DNA of 64,000 nucleotides from the NCBI RefSeq assembly GCF_963676735.1, contig NZ_OY781464.1:1521001-1585000 (forward strand), read 5' to 3'. Positions 1 through 9,111 of the stretch are shown piece by piece. The translations under genes and the position numbers were made by a program. The notes below the pieces were generated by a model. It saw nothing but the letters and a program-made list of their open reading frames with translations, did not search any database and was not told the origin of the DNA. Numbering within the stretch: the first letter of the stretch is position 1; each line of letters opens with the position of its first letter. This stretch comes from an uncultured Draconibacterium sp. (lineage in GTDB: Bacteria; Bacteroidota; Bacteroidia; Bacteroidales; Prolixibacteraceae).

Positions 1-79
1 TTCAAAGTAAGCGATAATTGGTGTGCCCGGCATAACTGAATCGATGAAATGAGCTATTTTATCGGTGGAACAGGTAATT

Positions 80-3000
80 TTACAATCCCTTTAAATACTC
101 TTTTGGGGTTTTTCCGTGGATTTTTTTAAAACACTTGCTAAAATAAGAATGGCTGTTGAATCCAACTTTAAACGCCACTTCATCAACATTAAAGTTTTGC
201 GATGCCAGTAAAGCAGTAGCTTTTTTTATCCGTACCATATTTACATATTCTGATGCAGAATGGTTGGAAATTTGTTTCAATTTCCGGTGCAACTGGCTGC
301 GGCTTAGGCCCATTTCTGAAGCTAATATATCTACAGTGAAGTTTTCGTTTACAAGATTTTCTTCAATAATGACATTAATTTTATTCAGGAAATAGTTGTC
401 GAGGCTACCCACATCAATGGACTGCTTGCTTATAAATCGTTTGGCGTAGCTTTCCTGAAGCCGTTTGCGTTGATTGAGCAGGTTGCTTATCCGGGCTAAA
501 AGTACTTGTTCTTCAAAGGGTTTTGAGATATAGGCATCGGCACCTTTGTCGAGCCCAATGGAGGTATTTTCTGCCGATGATAATGCGGTTAACAGAATAA
601 CCGGTATATGGCTGGTTTCAATCTGAGATTTTAGGGTTTGGCAAAACTCAAAGCCATCCATTTTGGGCATCATTACATCTGAAATAACCAGGTCGATGTT
701 ATTCGATTTCAGCATTGCCAGACCATCTTGCCCGTTTTCGGCAAAAAGTACCTTGTAAAAATTAGTTAACAGGCCAACAATGTATTCGCGCAAGTCTTTG
801 TTGTCTTCCACCACCAAAACAGTAGTGTTGCTGTTGGCTTCAGGTACTTGCTGTGCAGTGTTCTCGTTAGCCTCCCACGATTCAATATTCTTAACTTCCT
901 CGTGACTTTGGTACATAATTTTTTGGGCTTTTTGTTTGGTGGGCAATTTTACCGCAAAACGAGTGCCTTTTCCAACCGTGCTTTGAACAATTATAGTACC
1001 GCGGTGCATCAGGGTAAAATCTTTACAAAGGTTTAATCCAATTCCGGTGCTGTTTTCTTTCGAGCTATTATTTTTTCCGTGTTCAAAACGTTCAAAAACT
1101 TTAGGTAAATCATCTCCACTAATGCCTTGTCCGCTGTCCAGAACGGCAATTTCAACAAAATCTTCTTTTTCCAACTCACCAAAACTCAGTTGGTTTGAAA
1201 AGAAACTCTGCCTGTCTGATGAATTTGTGGCAATACTCACCGTTATATTTCCGTTGGTTGGCGTGTATTTAAATGCATTAGATAGCAGGTTGAATATTAT
1301 TTTATCCAGCTTTTCTTCGTCCACTTCAATTATTTGGGAGCTGGTGGAATAGTTAAACGAAAATGTAATATTTTTTGCGCGTGCCTCTTCCGAAAAATTC
1401 AAGACCCGATCGTTAATGAATTGAACCAGATTAGTTTGACTGATGCTGAGTTTTTCCAAACCCTTTTCGGCTTTGCGTAAATCCATTATTTGGTTGATGA
1501 GCTGCAACAGTCTATTGGTATTTCGTTTAACGGTATCAAGTTGTTTGTGCTGTACATCGGTTAAATTGGATGCAGTTAACAGTTGTTTAACCGGGCCGTT
1601 AATTAAGGTAAGCGGTGTTCTGAATTCATGCGAAATATTGGTGAAGAATTTCAGCTTCATTTCGTTTAACTGCTCTTCTTGCTCGTGTTCCATCTTTTCA
1701 ATCAGCAAGTCCTTTTTTAATTTCGATCGCTCTCTGAAAAAGCGGATGATAAGCACAATAATAACCAGTGTAACCAGTAAATAAAAACTTAGGGCATATT
1801 TTGATTTGTACCAAAATTCCTGAATAACAATGGTAATGCTGGCTGGTTCTTCATTCCATATTCCATCGTTGTTACTGGCTTTAACTTCAAAACGATATTC
1901 GCCAGCCGGAAGATTAACAAAACTGGCCGTGCCTTTATTGTTGTTTTGCACCCAGTTATTAATGTAATTGCTTAGCCGGTAGGTAAATTCATTTTTATCG
2001 GGTAACAGGTAATTGTCGGCTGAAAAAGTAAAACTCAGGTTCGTTTCTTCGGGGGCTAAAATAATTCTTTCGTACTGGTTAACACCGTTTTGCACCGGAA
2101 CAATGCTACGGTTATTTACAATAATTTTTGTTAGCAGCACATTGGGGGGGCGTTGGTTGGTTTGTATGGGTTTCGGCTCAAGCTGGCTAAAACCATTGGT
2201 TCCGCCAAAATAAAGATTACCCTGGCGGTCTTTAAAAATAGCATTGGGATTAAACAAGTTGCCCTGGATACCATCGTTTAGCACAAACCTTCGCGACGAA
2301 TTATTTTCGGTATTGTACAGGATCAAACCATCGTTACTCGTTATCCAGATGTTGCTAAACGAGTCTTCAATAATACCATAAACATCTTTATTTTTCAGCA
2401 AATCGTTGGCGGTAAAAATATGTACCGAATCCAATTGCGGATCGTAAATGTTTACACCATTTCCTCCGGTACCCATCCAGATTTTACCATCGCTAAGTTC
2501 GGTGATAAAATAAAAACTCTGGCTGCTGGTTTTATGTTTGCTGTTTTGGTGAATATTGAAGAGAGTGCTTTTGCCGCTAGGCAGATGAATGCGGGTAACT
2601 CCTTCAAGCGTACCAACCCATAAATTTTTGTTTGAATCTTCTGTCAGGGCTCTGCAGTTGTTGTTAAGCAATTGTGCAAAGGGCTCTTTTTCGGAAGAGA
2701 AACTGATTTCTCCGGTGCTGAAATGATAAAAATTAATACCGCCCAAATTGGTGCCTATCCAAACTCCGGAGTCCGATTCACAAAGCGAGTAAACTTCGTG
2801 CGATGCCACATGTTTGCCATCGTTGGTGCCAGCCGGAAAATGAAGAAAGCCTGCCCGGTTTGCAGGGCGGTAAAACAAGCCGTTAAAAGCCGAACCTATC
2901 CATAATCCTCCATGCCTGTCAACCAGCATGGTTTTAATATCAATAATTCCTTTTTGCTTCCGTATCTGGATAGGGGAGAACGTTGATGTTTCCGAATCAA

Positions 3001-4120
3001 ATAAATTTAATCCAAAAAGTTCGGTTCCCACAAAAAGTCTCCCATCGGTGCTTTGGGCAAAAGAGCTAACCATATTGTCAGAAATTGAGCCCGGTTCGTT
3101 CGAATGGCGGTAGTTGTTAAATTTATTATCAGAGTGGTGCATGTATGCTACGCCTCCCGACCATGTTCCTATCCAAATACCTCCCTGTTTATCTTCGTAA
3201 ATATCAAAAATAGAATTGTGCGGAAGCCCTTCGTATTTATTGTGATCATAGTGTATCAGTTCTTTTCCAATGCTTTTAAACAGGCCCAGGTACGAGCCAA
3301 TCCACACCTGGCCTTTGGTGTCGCGCCATATTTTCCGTATACTGGCATCGCAGATATTGTATTCCGGATTTTTTGTATAAGAGTAATGGTGTTCAAGCTT
3401 GCCGTTAAAGTTATACATGCGGGCACCATGTTCCTGGTAGCCCACCCAAATATTTTCGGTACTTGTGCTTATGGTACGCACAGTAGATCCGGGACCAATA
3501 ATCAGTTTCTCCACCTTTTCTTCTTCGCTGTTAACCTGGTATACGGAACCATCCAGCGTACCAAGCCACAAACGGTTTGTTTCGTCGTTGTAAATAATTC
3601 GCGGAATATTCTCTAAACCCGTAGTAATTCGAATCATTTTGTTGCTTGCCTGGTTGAGGTAGCCTAAAAAGTGCTCGTCAACAATCCACAACCTACCTTG
3701 CCCGTCAAACTGAATGGAATAAAGGTGTGTGTTGGTTTGCGAACCGTTTTCGTAGGAGTAGTGAATCTGCTCAAATTCCTGGGTAACGTGATTGAATTTA
3801 CAAAGGCCTTTTGAGGTACTTGCCCAAATATTGTTGTTTTTATCAATGGCAATTTCGGTAACGGTATTGCTGGGGAGGCCATCTGAAGCCTCCGGATGAT
3901 AGGTGTAGCGTACAATCTCCTTCGAGTCGTAACGTAATACTCCGTCAAAACCACCCATCCAAATGTAACCGTATTTATCCTGGTTAAACGAGTGTATGGC
4001 CTGAAAACTAAAACCACCCGGAGGTGATACGCGACGAAATCGGAGGTCGTCGGTGTTTTGCGAAAAAGCGATATGCTGGAGGAGAACAAATACAATGCTT
4101 ATTATAAATTTATCTTTCAT
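80..4120 (-). CDS. Hybrid two-component system sensor/regulator (HTCS)
   Basis: This 1346-residue protein joins a sensor kinase and a transcription factor in one chain, as is typical for PUL regulators in Bacteroidetes. Visible parts in order are a signal peptide (about 1-20), repeated two-component propeller blades with IWxG-type motifs (about 25-650), a Y_Y_Y domain (about 690-768), one membrane helix (about 774-795), a HisKA domain with SHEFRTPL and phospho-His 831, a HATPase domain (about 930-1060, DSGQGI and GIGLNL boxes), a receiver domain with phospho-Asp 1148, and an AraC-type DNA-binding domain (about 1245-1346). The periplasmic propeller should bind an oligosaccharide derived from the substrate. 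It is transcribed away from the GH88/susCD operon, whose activator it probably is. Family assignment is firm; the ligand is unknown. Confidence 0.97.
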   Translation of the reverse strand: MKDKFIISIVFVLLQHIAFSQNTDDLRFRRVSPPGGFSFQAIHSFNQDKYGYIWMGGFDGVLRYDSKEIVRYTYHPEASDGLPSNTVTEIAIDKNNNIWASTSKGLCKFNHVTQEFEQIHYSYENGSQTNTHLYSIQFDGQGRLWIVDEHFLGYLNQASNKMIRITTGLENIPRIIYNDETNRLWLGTLDGSVYQVNSEEEKVEKLIIGPGSTVRTISTSTENIWVGYQEHGARMYNFNGKLEHHYSYTKNPEYNICDASIRKIWRDTKGQVWIGSYLGLFKSIGKELIHYDHNKYEGLPHNSIFDIYEDKQGGIWIGTWSGGVAYMHHSDNKFNNYRHSNEPGSISDNMVSSFAQSTDGRLFVGTELFGLNLFDSETSTFSPIQIRKQKGIIDIKTMLVDRHGGLWIGSAFNGLFYRPANRAGFLHFPAGTNDGKHVASHEVYSLCESDSGVWIGTNLGGINFYHFSTGEISFSSEKEPFAQLLNNNCRALTEDSNKNLWVGTLEGVTRIHLPSGKSTLFNIHQNSKHKTSSQSFYFITELSDGKIWMGTGGNGVNIYDPQLDSVHIFTANDLLKNKDVYGIIEDSFSNIWITSNDGLILYNTENNSSRRFVLNDGIQGNLFNPNAIFKDRQGNLYFGGTNGFSQLEPKPIQTNQRPPNVLLTKIIVNNRSIVPVQNGVNQYERIILAPEETNLSFTFSADNYLLPDKNEFTYRLSNYINNWVQNNNKGTASFVNLPAGEYRFEVKASNNDGIWNEEPASITIVIQEFWYKSKYALSFYLLVTLVIIVLIIRFFRERSKLKKDLLIEKMEHEQEEQLNEMKLKFFTNISHEFRTPLTLINGPVKQLLTASNLTDVQHKQLDTVKRNTNRLLQLINQIMDLRKAEKGLEKLSISQTNLVQFINDRVLNFSEEARAKNITFSFNYSTSSQIIEVDEEKLDKIIFNLLSNAFKYTPTNGNITVSIATNSSDRQSFFSNQLSFGELEKEDFVEIAVLDSGQGISGDDLPKVFERFEHGKNNSSKENSTGIGLNLCKDFTLMHRGTIIVQSTVGKGTRFAVKLPTKQKAQKIMYQSHEEVKNIESWEANENTAQQVPEANSNTTVLVVEDNKDLREYIVGLLTNFYKVLFAENGQDGLAMLKSNNIDLVISDVMMPKMDGFEFCQTLKSQIETSHIPVILLTALSSAENTSIGLDKGADAYISKPFEEQVLLARISNLLNQRKRLQESYAKRFISKQSIDVGSLDNYFLNKINVIIEENLVNENFTVDILASEMGLSRSQLHRKLKQISNHSASEYVNMVRIKKATALLASQNFNVDEVAFKVGFNSHSYFSKCFKKIHGKTPKEYLKGL

Positions 4121-4315
4121 GCTAACGCTCTAAAACATTTTTGTAAGAATTACTTTTCCGGGTATTTTATTTGCCTTGCTCTCGTCAATCTACAAAAAAC
4201 AGCTATGCTTTGTAAACTACAAAAACAGCATTAATTTTTATCAAAGCTTCTTTATGGTGAATGCTCCTTCAATTACGATTCAAAAATAAGAAAGGCTTTC
4301 AATTTTAACTAGTAC

Positions 4316-4339
4316 GCATGTTGCATGCTTGCAACATGC
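4316..4339. promoter_or_regulatory. Perfect 10-bp inverted repeat, candidate regulator site
   Basis: The arms GCATGTTGCA (4316-4325) and TGCAACATGC (4330-4339) are perfect inverted repeats around a 4-base spacer. The site sits near the middle of the divergent intergenic region. It could be a DNA-binding site for the AraC-type output domain of the HTCS or for another regulator, or a short hairpin ending a leader transcript. Position and symmetry are seen in the sequence; the role is inference. Confidence 0.4.
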
Positions 4340-4555
4340 TTTCGAGTAGGAGACAAAAATACCAGAAAATGCAACAATAGCACTAATTCTGCAGCATCCT
4401 GTGCCGCTATTTTTGAAAAACAATTTTGAAAACAAATTACGGGTATTAAAAATAATATCCACATTAAAAGTTAAAACTGAATCAATAAAAAATGAATAGC
4501 AAGGTTTTTATACAATGCATAATTTGGTTAGATAGTTAGTTAGTTTAGTTGTGTT

Positions 4556-4589
4556 AGGCTCCTTCTTCTGAGAATTGAAGAAGGAGCCT
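4556..4589 (+). terminator. Strong hairpin in the GH88 leader (attenuator or terminator)
   Basis: AGGCTCCTTCTTC (4556-4568) pairs perfectly with GAAGAAGGAGCCT (4577-4589) across an 8-base loop, a 13-bp stem. It ends 48 bases before the GH88 start codon. There is no uninterrupted T tract directly after it, so it is not a textbook intrinsic terminator. It may be a 5'-leader structure that affects mRNA stability or attenuation of the operon. If transcription begins after it, it could instead insulate the operon from upstream read-through. Confidence 0.45.
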
Positions 4590-4637
4590 TCAAGTTAAAA
4601 TCCTTGCTTTTTCAAATAAGAATAACAAACCTTTTTT

Positions 4638-5843
4638 ATGAAAAAAATTATTACAATCAGTCTTTGTTTTATTCTTTTTGCGTGCAGCAATCAACATCCC
4701 GAAACAATTGATGACATTGTTAAACATTCGGAGAAACAGTTTGAATATGCCTTGAAAAAAATTAAACCCCTGCAAACCGGGGAGAAAATTTTTCCACGTA
4801 CGCTTGAGGAAGAGGAAATAAAACTGGTAGCAACCAAAGACTGGACCAGTGGCTTTTTCCCCGGAACGCTTTGGATGATGTATGAGCTTACCGGAAAAGA
4901 TAAATGGAAAGCGCACGCACTGGATTATACCTTACCCCTTGAGGTAGAGCAATGGAATGCCAACGACCACGACATTGGTTTTAAAATGTATTGCAGTTAT
5001 GGCTGGGCTATAAAATACCTCGACAATCCCGAATTCAAAGAAATTCTGATTCAATCGGCAAAAACACTTTCAACCCGCTATAACCCGGTTGTTGGGTGCA
5101 TTCGCTCGTGGAACAGTAACCCCAAAACAGCCCATTGGAAATACCCGGTTATAATAGATAATATGATGAACCTGGAATTGCTGATGTGGGCAGCCAAAGA
5201 AACCGGTAACGAAAGTTTTAAAGAAATAGCAGTAAAACACGCTCAAACCACAGCGGCCAATCATTTCAGAGATGATTATTCGTGTTACCATGTTATTGAC
5301 TACGACCCGGAAACTGGAGAGGTATTAAACAAAAATACCCATCAGGGGGCAGCAGACGATAGCGACTGGGCGCGCGGACAAGCCTGGGCAGTTTATGGCT
5401 TTACCATGATGTACCGCGAAACCGGAATGGAAGAATTTCTTACACAGGCAAAACATATTGCCGACTACCTGCTTACCGTCGACGGTTTAAAAGATGGTAA
5501 AATTCCGTACTGGGATTTTAAAGCGCCAAATATTCCCAACGAACCTTACGATGCATCGGCGGCGGCTGTTATTTCTTCGGCCTTGTTCGAATTGTACGAA
5601 TTTGCCAGTAACGAAATTTATCTGAGCACAGCTCAAAAGCTTCTGGAAACATTAGGAACACCCCAGTTTTTGGCCCAGACCGGCGAAAACGGAGGTTTTC
5701 TGCTTACGCACTCTACGGGCTCAAAACCCTATAAGTCGGAAATTGATGTGCCACTTAATTACGCCGACTATTATTTCCTCGAATCAATTATTAAAAGCAA
5801 GAGATATGAAGAGAATCAAAATTTAGCTCTCAGTAAAGAATAG
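4638..5843 (+). CDS. GH88 unsaturated glucuronyl hydrolase, lipoprotein
   Basis: A 401-residue protein that should hydrolyse 4,5-unsaturated uronic acid from the non-reducing end of oligosaccharides made by polysaccharide lyases. It starts with a lipoprotein signal (lipobox ending at Cys16), so it is likely exported and membrane anchored. The alpha6/alpha6-barrel pattern of GH88 is visible, including TSGFFPGTLW (about 70-79), NDHDIGF with Asp112, and IIDNMMNLELL with Asp174. These match the two conserved catalytic aspartates of the family. It is the first gene of the operon, 49 bases before susC. With two heparinase-fold proteins downstream, it supports a lyase-initiated route through a uronate-containing glycan. 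Length is normal for the family. Confidence 0.93.
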   Translation: MKKIITISLCFILFACSNQHPETIDDIVKHSEKQFEYALKKIKPLQTGEKIFPRTLEEEEIKLVATKDWTSGFFPGTLWMMYELTGKDKWKAHALDYTLPLEVEQWNANDHDIGFKMYCSYGWAIKYLDNPEFKEILIQSAKTLSTRYNPVVGCIRSWNSNPKTAHWKYPVIIDNMMNLELLMWAAKETGNESFKEIAVKHAQTTAANHFRDDYSCYHVIDYDPETGEVLNKNTHQGAADDSDWARGQAWAVYGFTMMYRETGMEEFLTQAKHIADYLLTVDGLKDGKIPYWDFKAPNIPNEPYDASAAAVISSALFELYEFASNEIYLSTAQKLLETLGTPQFLAQTGENGGFLLTHSTGSKPYKSEIDVPLNYADYYFLESIIKSKRYEENQNLALSKE

Positions 5844-5892
5844 TGTGAATCAATAAAGTAATTCTCTAAATTTTTAACAAAAACTAATTTTT

Positions 5893-8800
5893 ATGAAAAA
5901 CAAAAAAAGTATTCAAAAGGCTTTTAGCTTTTTAATGTTTTGTCTCTTTTTTGTTGCTGTTAGTGCCAGTGCTTTTGCACAGCAAAAAGCAGTTTCAGGA
6001 AAGGTTGTTGACGACAGTGGCGAAGCCCTTCCGGGAGTAACCGTGGTTGTTAAGGGAACTTCAACAGGAACCGTTACCGATATCGATGGTAACTTTTCTA
6101 TTTCAAATGTAACAAGCGAAAGCGTATTAACTATTTCGTTTGTGGGTATGTTAACTCAGGAAATTAAAGTTGGCAGCCAAACTTCAATAGATGTAACCCT
6201 GAAAACCGATGCCGTTGGTTTGGAAGAGGTTGTAGTTGTGGGTTATGGTACCCAATCAAAAGCTACCCTTTCGGGAGCAGTTGTACAGGTAAAAGGTGAA
6301 GAAATGATTAAAGGTAAGGGTACTTCAAGTGCGGCTTTGGCTATGCAAGGTGAGATCCCCGGATTAACCATTACTCGTACTACTTCGCGCCCGGGTAACG
6401 AAGGACTGGACATTAAAATCCGTGGCGATTATTCAGTAAATGGTATTTCACCACTTATTTTAGTAGATGGAGTACAGGTAGCAGAATCGTATTTGAGTAG
6501 CATTAACTCAAGCGATATTGAAAACTTATCGGTGTTAAAGGATGGTGCTGCAGCTATTTATGGATCGAAAGCGGCCGGTGGTGTTGTTTTAATAACAACT
6601 AAAAAAGGCCAGAAGGGTAAAATGAAAGTTGAGTACAAAGGAGATGTTCAATTTAATTACGCTTATGAAATGCCTTTGGCAAGTTTTAAAGAGTTAGCCG
6701 ATATCTGGTTGCAGGGTGGCCGTAACGACATGATTGATTATGTTGACACTGATGGAAATCCACAAACTGCGGCTTTTACAGGTCGTTTCTTTAACGAAGA
6801 TCAATGGCAGCAAATTTCAGACGGTACATTCCCAATGGCTCCGGAATCAGTATTTTTGTTTGGTTCGGATCATCGTTTTGCCGATGAAAGCTATTACGAT
6901 TATATTTTTGGAACAACAATGTCGCACAGACATAATTTATCTTTCTCAGGAGGTGATGAAAAAGCTACCTACCGTACTTCTTTAGGTTATGCAAACGAGC
7001 GTTCGCCAATGGAATTGGTTTACGATGGGGCTAAAAAGTACAACTTCCGTACTAACTTATCGTACAAGGTAAACGAAATTATATCTACAGATTTTAATGT
7101 GTCTTACGATTTCAGACAAATTGATGCTCCACGCGATGGTGTTGGTGAAGGCTTGCAGAACCCGAATTTCTTCCCGATCAAAAACCCACAAGGGCAATAT
7201 TATACCTTATGGGCAGATCATATCCCTCTTGAACTGGAAGACGGTGGTCGTGATGTTACCAATCAGGAAACATTCAGACTTGGAGCAGGCTTGAACATTG
7301 ACCTAGACCAGTATGTCAAAGGATTATCTTTCCTTTATAAAGGCGATGTTTCCAGCTATAATAGTGAAAGAACTCGTCGATCGAAAGAAGTTACAAAATA
7401 CGACTGGGATGGGAATCCTAGTTCCTATGGACGTAGAAGCATGGTAGAAGTTTGGGTGGATAAACAATTTTTCCAAACCCATCTTCTTCAAGCTAATTAT
7501 AAACGATCATGGGGGGAGCATAACTTTTCTGCAATGTTAGGTAGTACATGGGAAGTAACAAAGGATAGAGGCTATAGCTTGTCTCGTCAGGACTTACTGT
7601 CGAACGAGTTGGATGCAATAAATACCGGTGATGCATCAACGATGAAAAATACCGGTGATGCATGGCATGAGGCTTTATTCTCGTACATTTCAAGGTTAAA
7701 TTACGATTATCAGGGTATCTATCTTGCTGAATTTGCTGCACGTCGTGACGGTTCATCTCGTTTCCACGAAGACTACCGTTGGAAAAACTTCTACTACGGT
7801 TCTGCCGGTATACGCTTATCGGAAATGGGATTCCTTAAAGATGGAGTTTTTGATAACCTTAAAATACGTGCTTCTTATGGTGAAACCGGCTCGAGAGTGG
7901 GTATTGGCAGATACGACTATATCTCAACTATGGCTTCGGGACAGACCTATTTCGGAACAAGCCCCGCTATTTATAATACCTACCGTATTTCATCAATGAC
8001 TTCTACTGAGCGTACCTGGGAACGTGTTGCAAAAAGCGATATTGGGGTTGATTTTGCAGTGTTAGACAGCCGCCTAAGTGGTAGTATGGACTATTTCATA
8101 CATAAAAACGATGACATGTTGGTGAGTATAACTTATCCTGAAATTTTGGGTGCCAGTGCGCCAAAAACCAACAGCGGTGCGTTTGAAAGTAAAGGTTGGG
8201 AAATAAGCCTGAACTGGAGAGATAAAATTGGCGAACTATCATACCAGGTAGGTGCAGCACTATGGGACAGCAAAGGTGAAGTAACCCATATGGAAGGTGC
8301 AGAAACAATCGGAAGAGGTTTGAATACAAGTCCAATTGAAGGCTACCCATTAAATTCGATTTGGGTATATAAAACCGATGGTATTTTCGATAATGAAGCA
8401 GATATTTTAGCCTATTACGAGAAATATGGTTTTGATGGTGGTGATCAAACAACAACAAAACCTGGTTCTATTCTTCCTGCTTACCGCAGTGCAAACCGCT
8501 TGGTGCCGGGTACTGTTAATCGTGTTGATGTATCTGACGACGGTTTAATTAACCAGGATGACTTGGTATACCACGGTGATGCCAATCCACATTACTCCTA
8601 CAGCTTTAACATTGGCTTACAATATAAAGGATTTGATTTTTACGCCTTCTTCCAGGGAGTTGGCCAGCAATACATACAACGTAACGGAACATTGGCCTAT
8701 CCTTTCAGAAGCTGGTGGATGAACCAAAACAGCGTGTTTGCCAGTGGTGACCTCACATGGTCTCCGGAAAATACAGGAGCCGAACTTCCGATGATGTTTT

Positions 8801-9087
8801 ATAACGGAAGCCGTAAAAACTGGAACTATGGACATCCAAACGATATTAACATTATCAATGCAAGTTATTTACGTGCAAAAGTAATCTCATTGGGATATAC
8901 AATTCCTAAGGAAATTACATCGAAAGCAGGTATGGACAAGGTACGTTTTTCTGTAACAGGTAACGATTTGTTTACTATCTCAAACGTTTATGATGGCCTG
9001 GATCCGGAACATGGACGAAATGCACATAATGGACAAAACTATCCATACAATTCTTCTTTAATGTTCAGTCTGGAGCTTACATTTTAA
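5893..9087 (+). CDS. susC: SusC-like TonB-dependent outer-membrane transporter
   Basis: A 1064-residue TonB-dependent receptor of the SusC/RagA type that imports oligosaccharides through the outer membrane in complex with its SusD partner. It has a signal peptide ending near AFAQ, a carboxypeptidase-regulatory-like domain (about 32-110, SGKVVDDSGEALPGVTVVVKG), the VVVGYGTQ segment that precedes the plug, and a plug domain (about 120-230) with the SVLKDGAAAIYGSKAAGGVVLITTKKG motif. A long beta-barrel ends in an aromatic-terminated strand (SLELTF). It is followed 24 bases later by susD. No paralogous pair is present elsewhere in the window, so this is the only visible import system of the locus. 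Confidence 0.97.
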   Translation: MKNKKSIQKAFSFLMFCLFFVAVSASAFAQQKAVSGKVVDDSGEALPGVTVVVKGTSTGTVTDIDGNFSISNVTSESVLTISFVGMLTQEIKVGSQTSIDVTLKTDAVGLEEVVVVGYGTQSKATLSGAVVQVKGEEMIKGKGTSSAALAMQGEIPGLTITRTTSRPGNEGLDIKIRGDYSVNGISPLILVDGVQVAESYLSSINSSDIENLSVLKDGAAAIYGSKAAGGVVLITTKKGQKGKMKVEYKGDVQFNYAYEMPLASFKELADIWLQGGRNDMIDYVDTDGNPQTAAFTGRFFNEDQWQQISDGTFPMAPESVFLFGSDHRFADESYYDYIFGTTMSHRHNLSFSGGDEKATYRTSLGYANERSPMELVYDGAKKYNFRTNLSYKVNEIISTDFNVSYDFRQIDAPRDGVGEGLQNPNFFPIKNPQGQYYTLWADHIPLELEDGGRDVTNQETFRLGAGLNIDLDQYVKGLSFLYKGDVSSYNSERTRRSKEVTKYDWDGNPSSYGRRSMVEVWVDKQFFQTHLLQANYKRSWGEHNFSAMLGSTWEVTKDRGYSLSRQDLLSNELDAINTGDASTMKNTGDAWHEALFSYISRLNYDYQGIYLAEFAARRDGSSRFHEDYRWKNFYYGSAGIRLSEMGFLKDGVFDNLKIRASYGETGSRVGIGRYDYISTMASGQTYFGTSPAIYNTYRISSMTSTERTWERVAKSDIGVDFAVLDSRLSGSMDYFIHKNDDMLVSITYPEILGASAPKTNSGAFESKGWEISLNWRDKIGELSYQVGAALWDSKGEVTHMEGAETIGRGLNTSPIEGYPLNSIWVYKTDGIFDNEADILAYYEKYGFDGGDQTTTKPGSILPAYRSANRLVPGTVNRVDVSDDGLINQDDLVYHGDANPHYSYSFNIGLQYKGFDFYAFFQGVGQQYIQRNGTLAYPFRSWWMNQNSVFASGDLTWSPENTGAELPMMFYNGSRKNWNYGHPNDINIINASYLRAKVISLGYTIPKEITSKAGMDKVRFSVTGNDLFTISNVYDGLDPEHGRNAHNGQNYPYNSSLMFSLELTF

Positions 9088-9111
9088 TCGTAAATTTTAA
9101 AAGAAAAAAAC

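Larger units (their letters stand above)
4121..4637. promoter_or_regulatory. Divergent regulatory region between HTCS and GH88
   Basis: These 517 bases hold no convincing gene and must carry the promoters of both the regulator (leftward) and the GH88/susCD operon (rightward). Two structured elements are visible, listed separately: a 10-bp palindrome near 4316-4339 and a 13-bp-stem hairpin at 4556-4589. A short TTAG/TTAGT-rich run lies at about 4527-4550. I found no full match to the Bacteroidetes -7 consensus TAnnTTTG. The nearest is the TTTG core in ATAATTTG close to 4520-4526, so the start site cannot be placed. Confidence 0.6.

Noticed and set aside
1..79. An open frame on the minus strand running off the left edge (contains MPGTPIIAYFE)
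   Set aside because: Only about 25 codons are inside the window, and no family or start can be supported.
3104..3616. Long open frame opposite the HTCS gene
   Set aside because: It is antisense to a certain gene, has no signal or family motif, and reflects the periodic composition of the propeller repeats.
4527..4550. TTAG/TAGTTAGT run upstream of GH88 as a possible tandem repeat or operator
   Set aside because: It is short and imperfect, with no second site, so it is mentioned only within the control-region entry.
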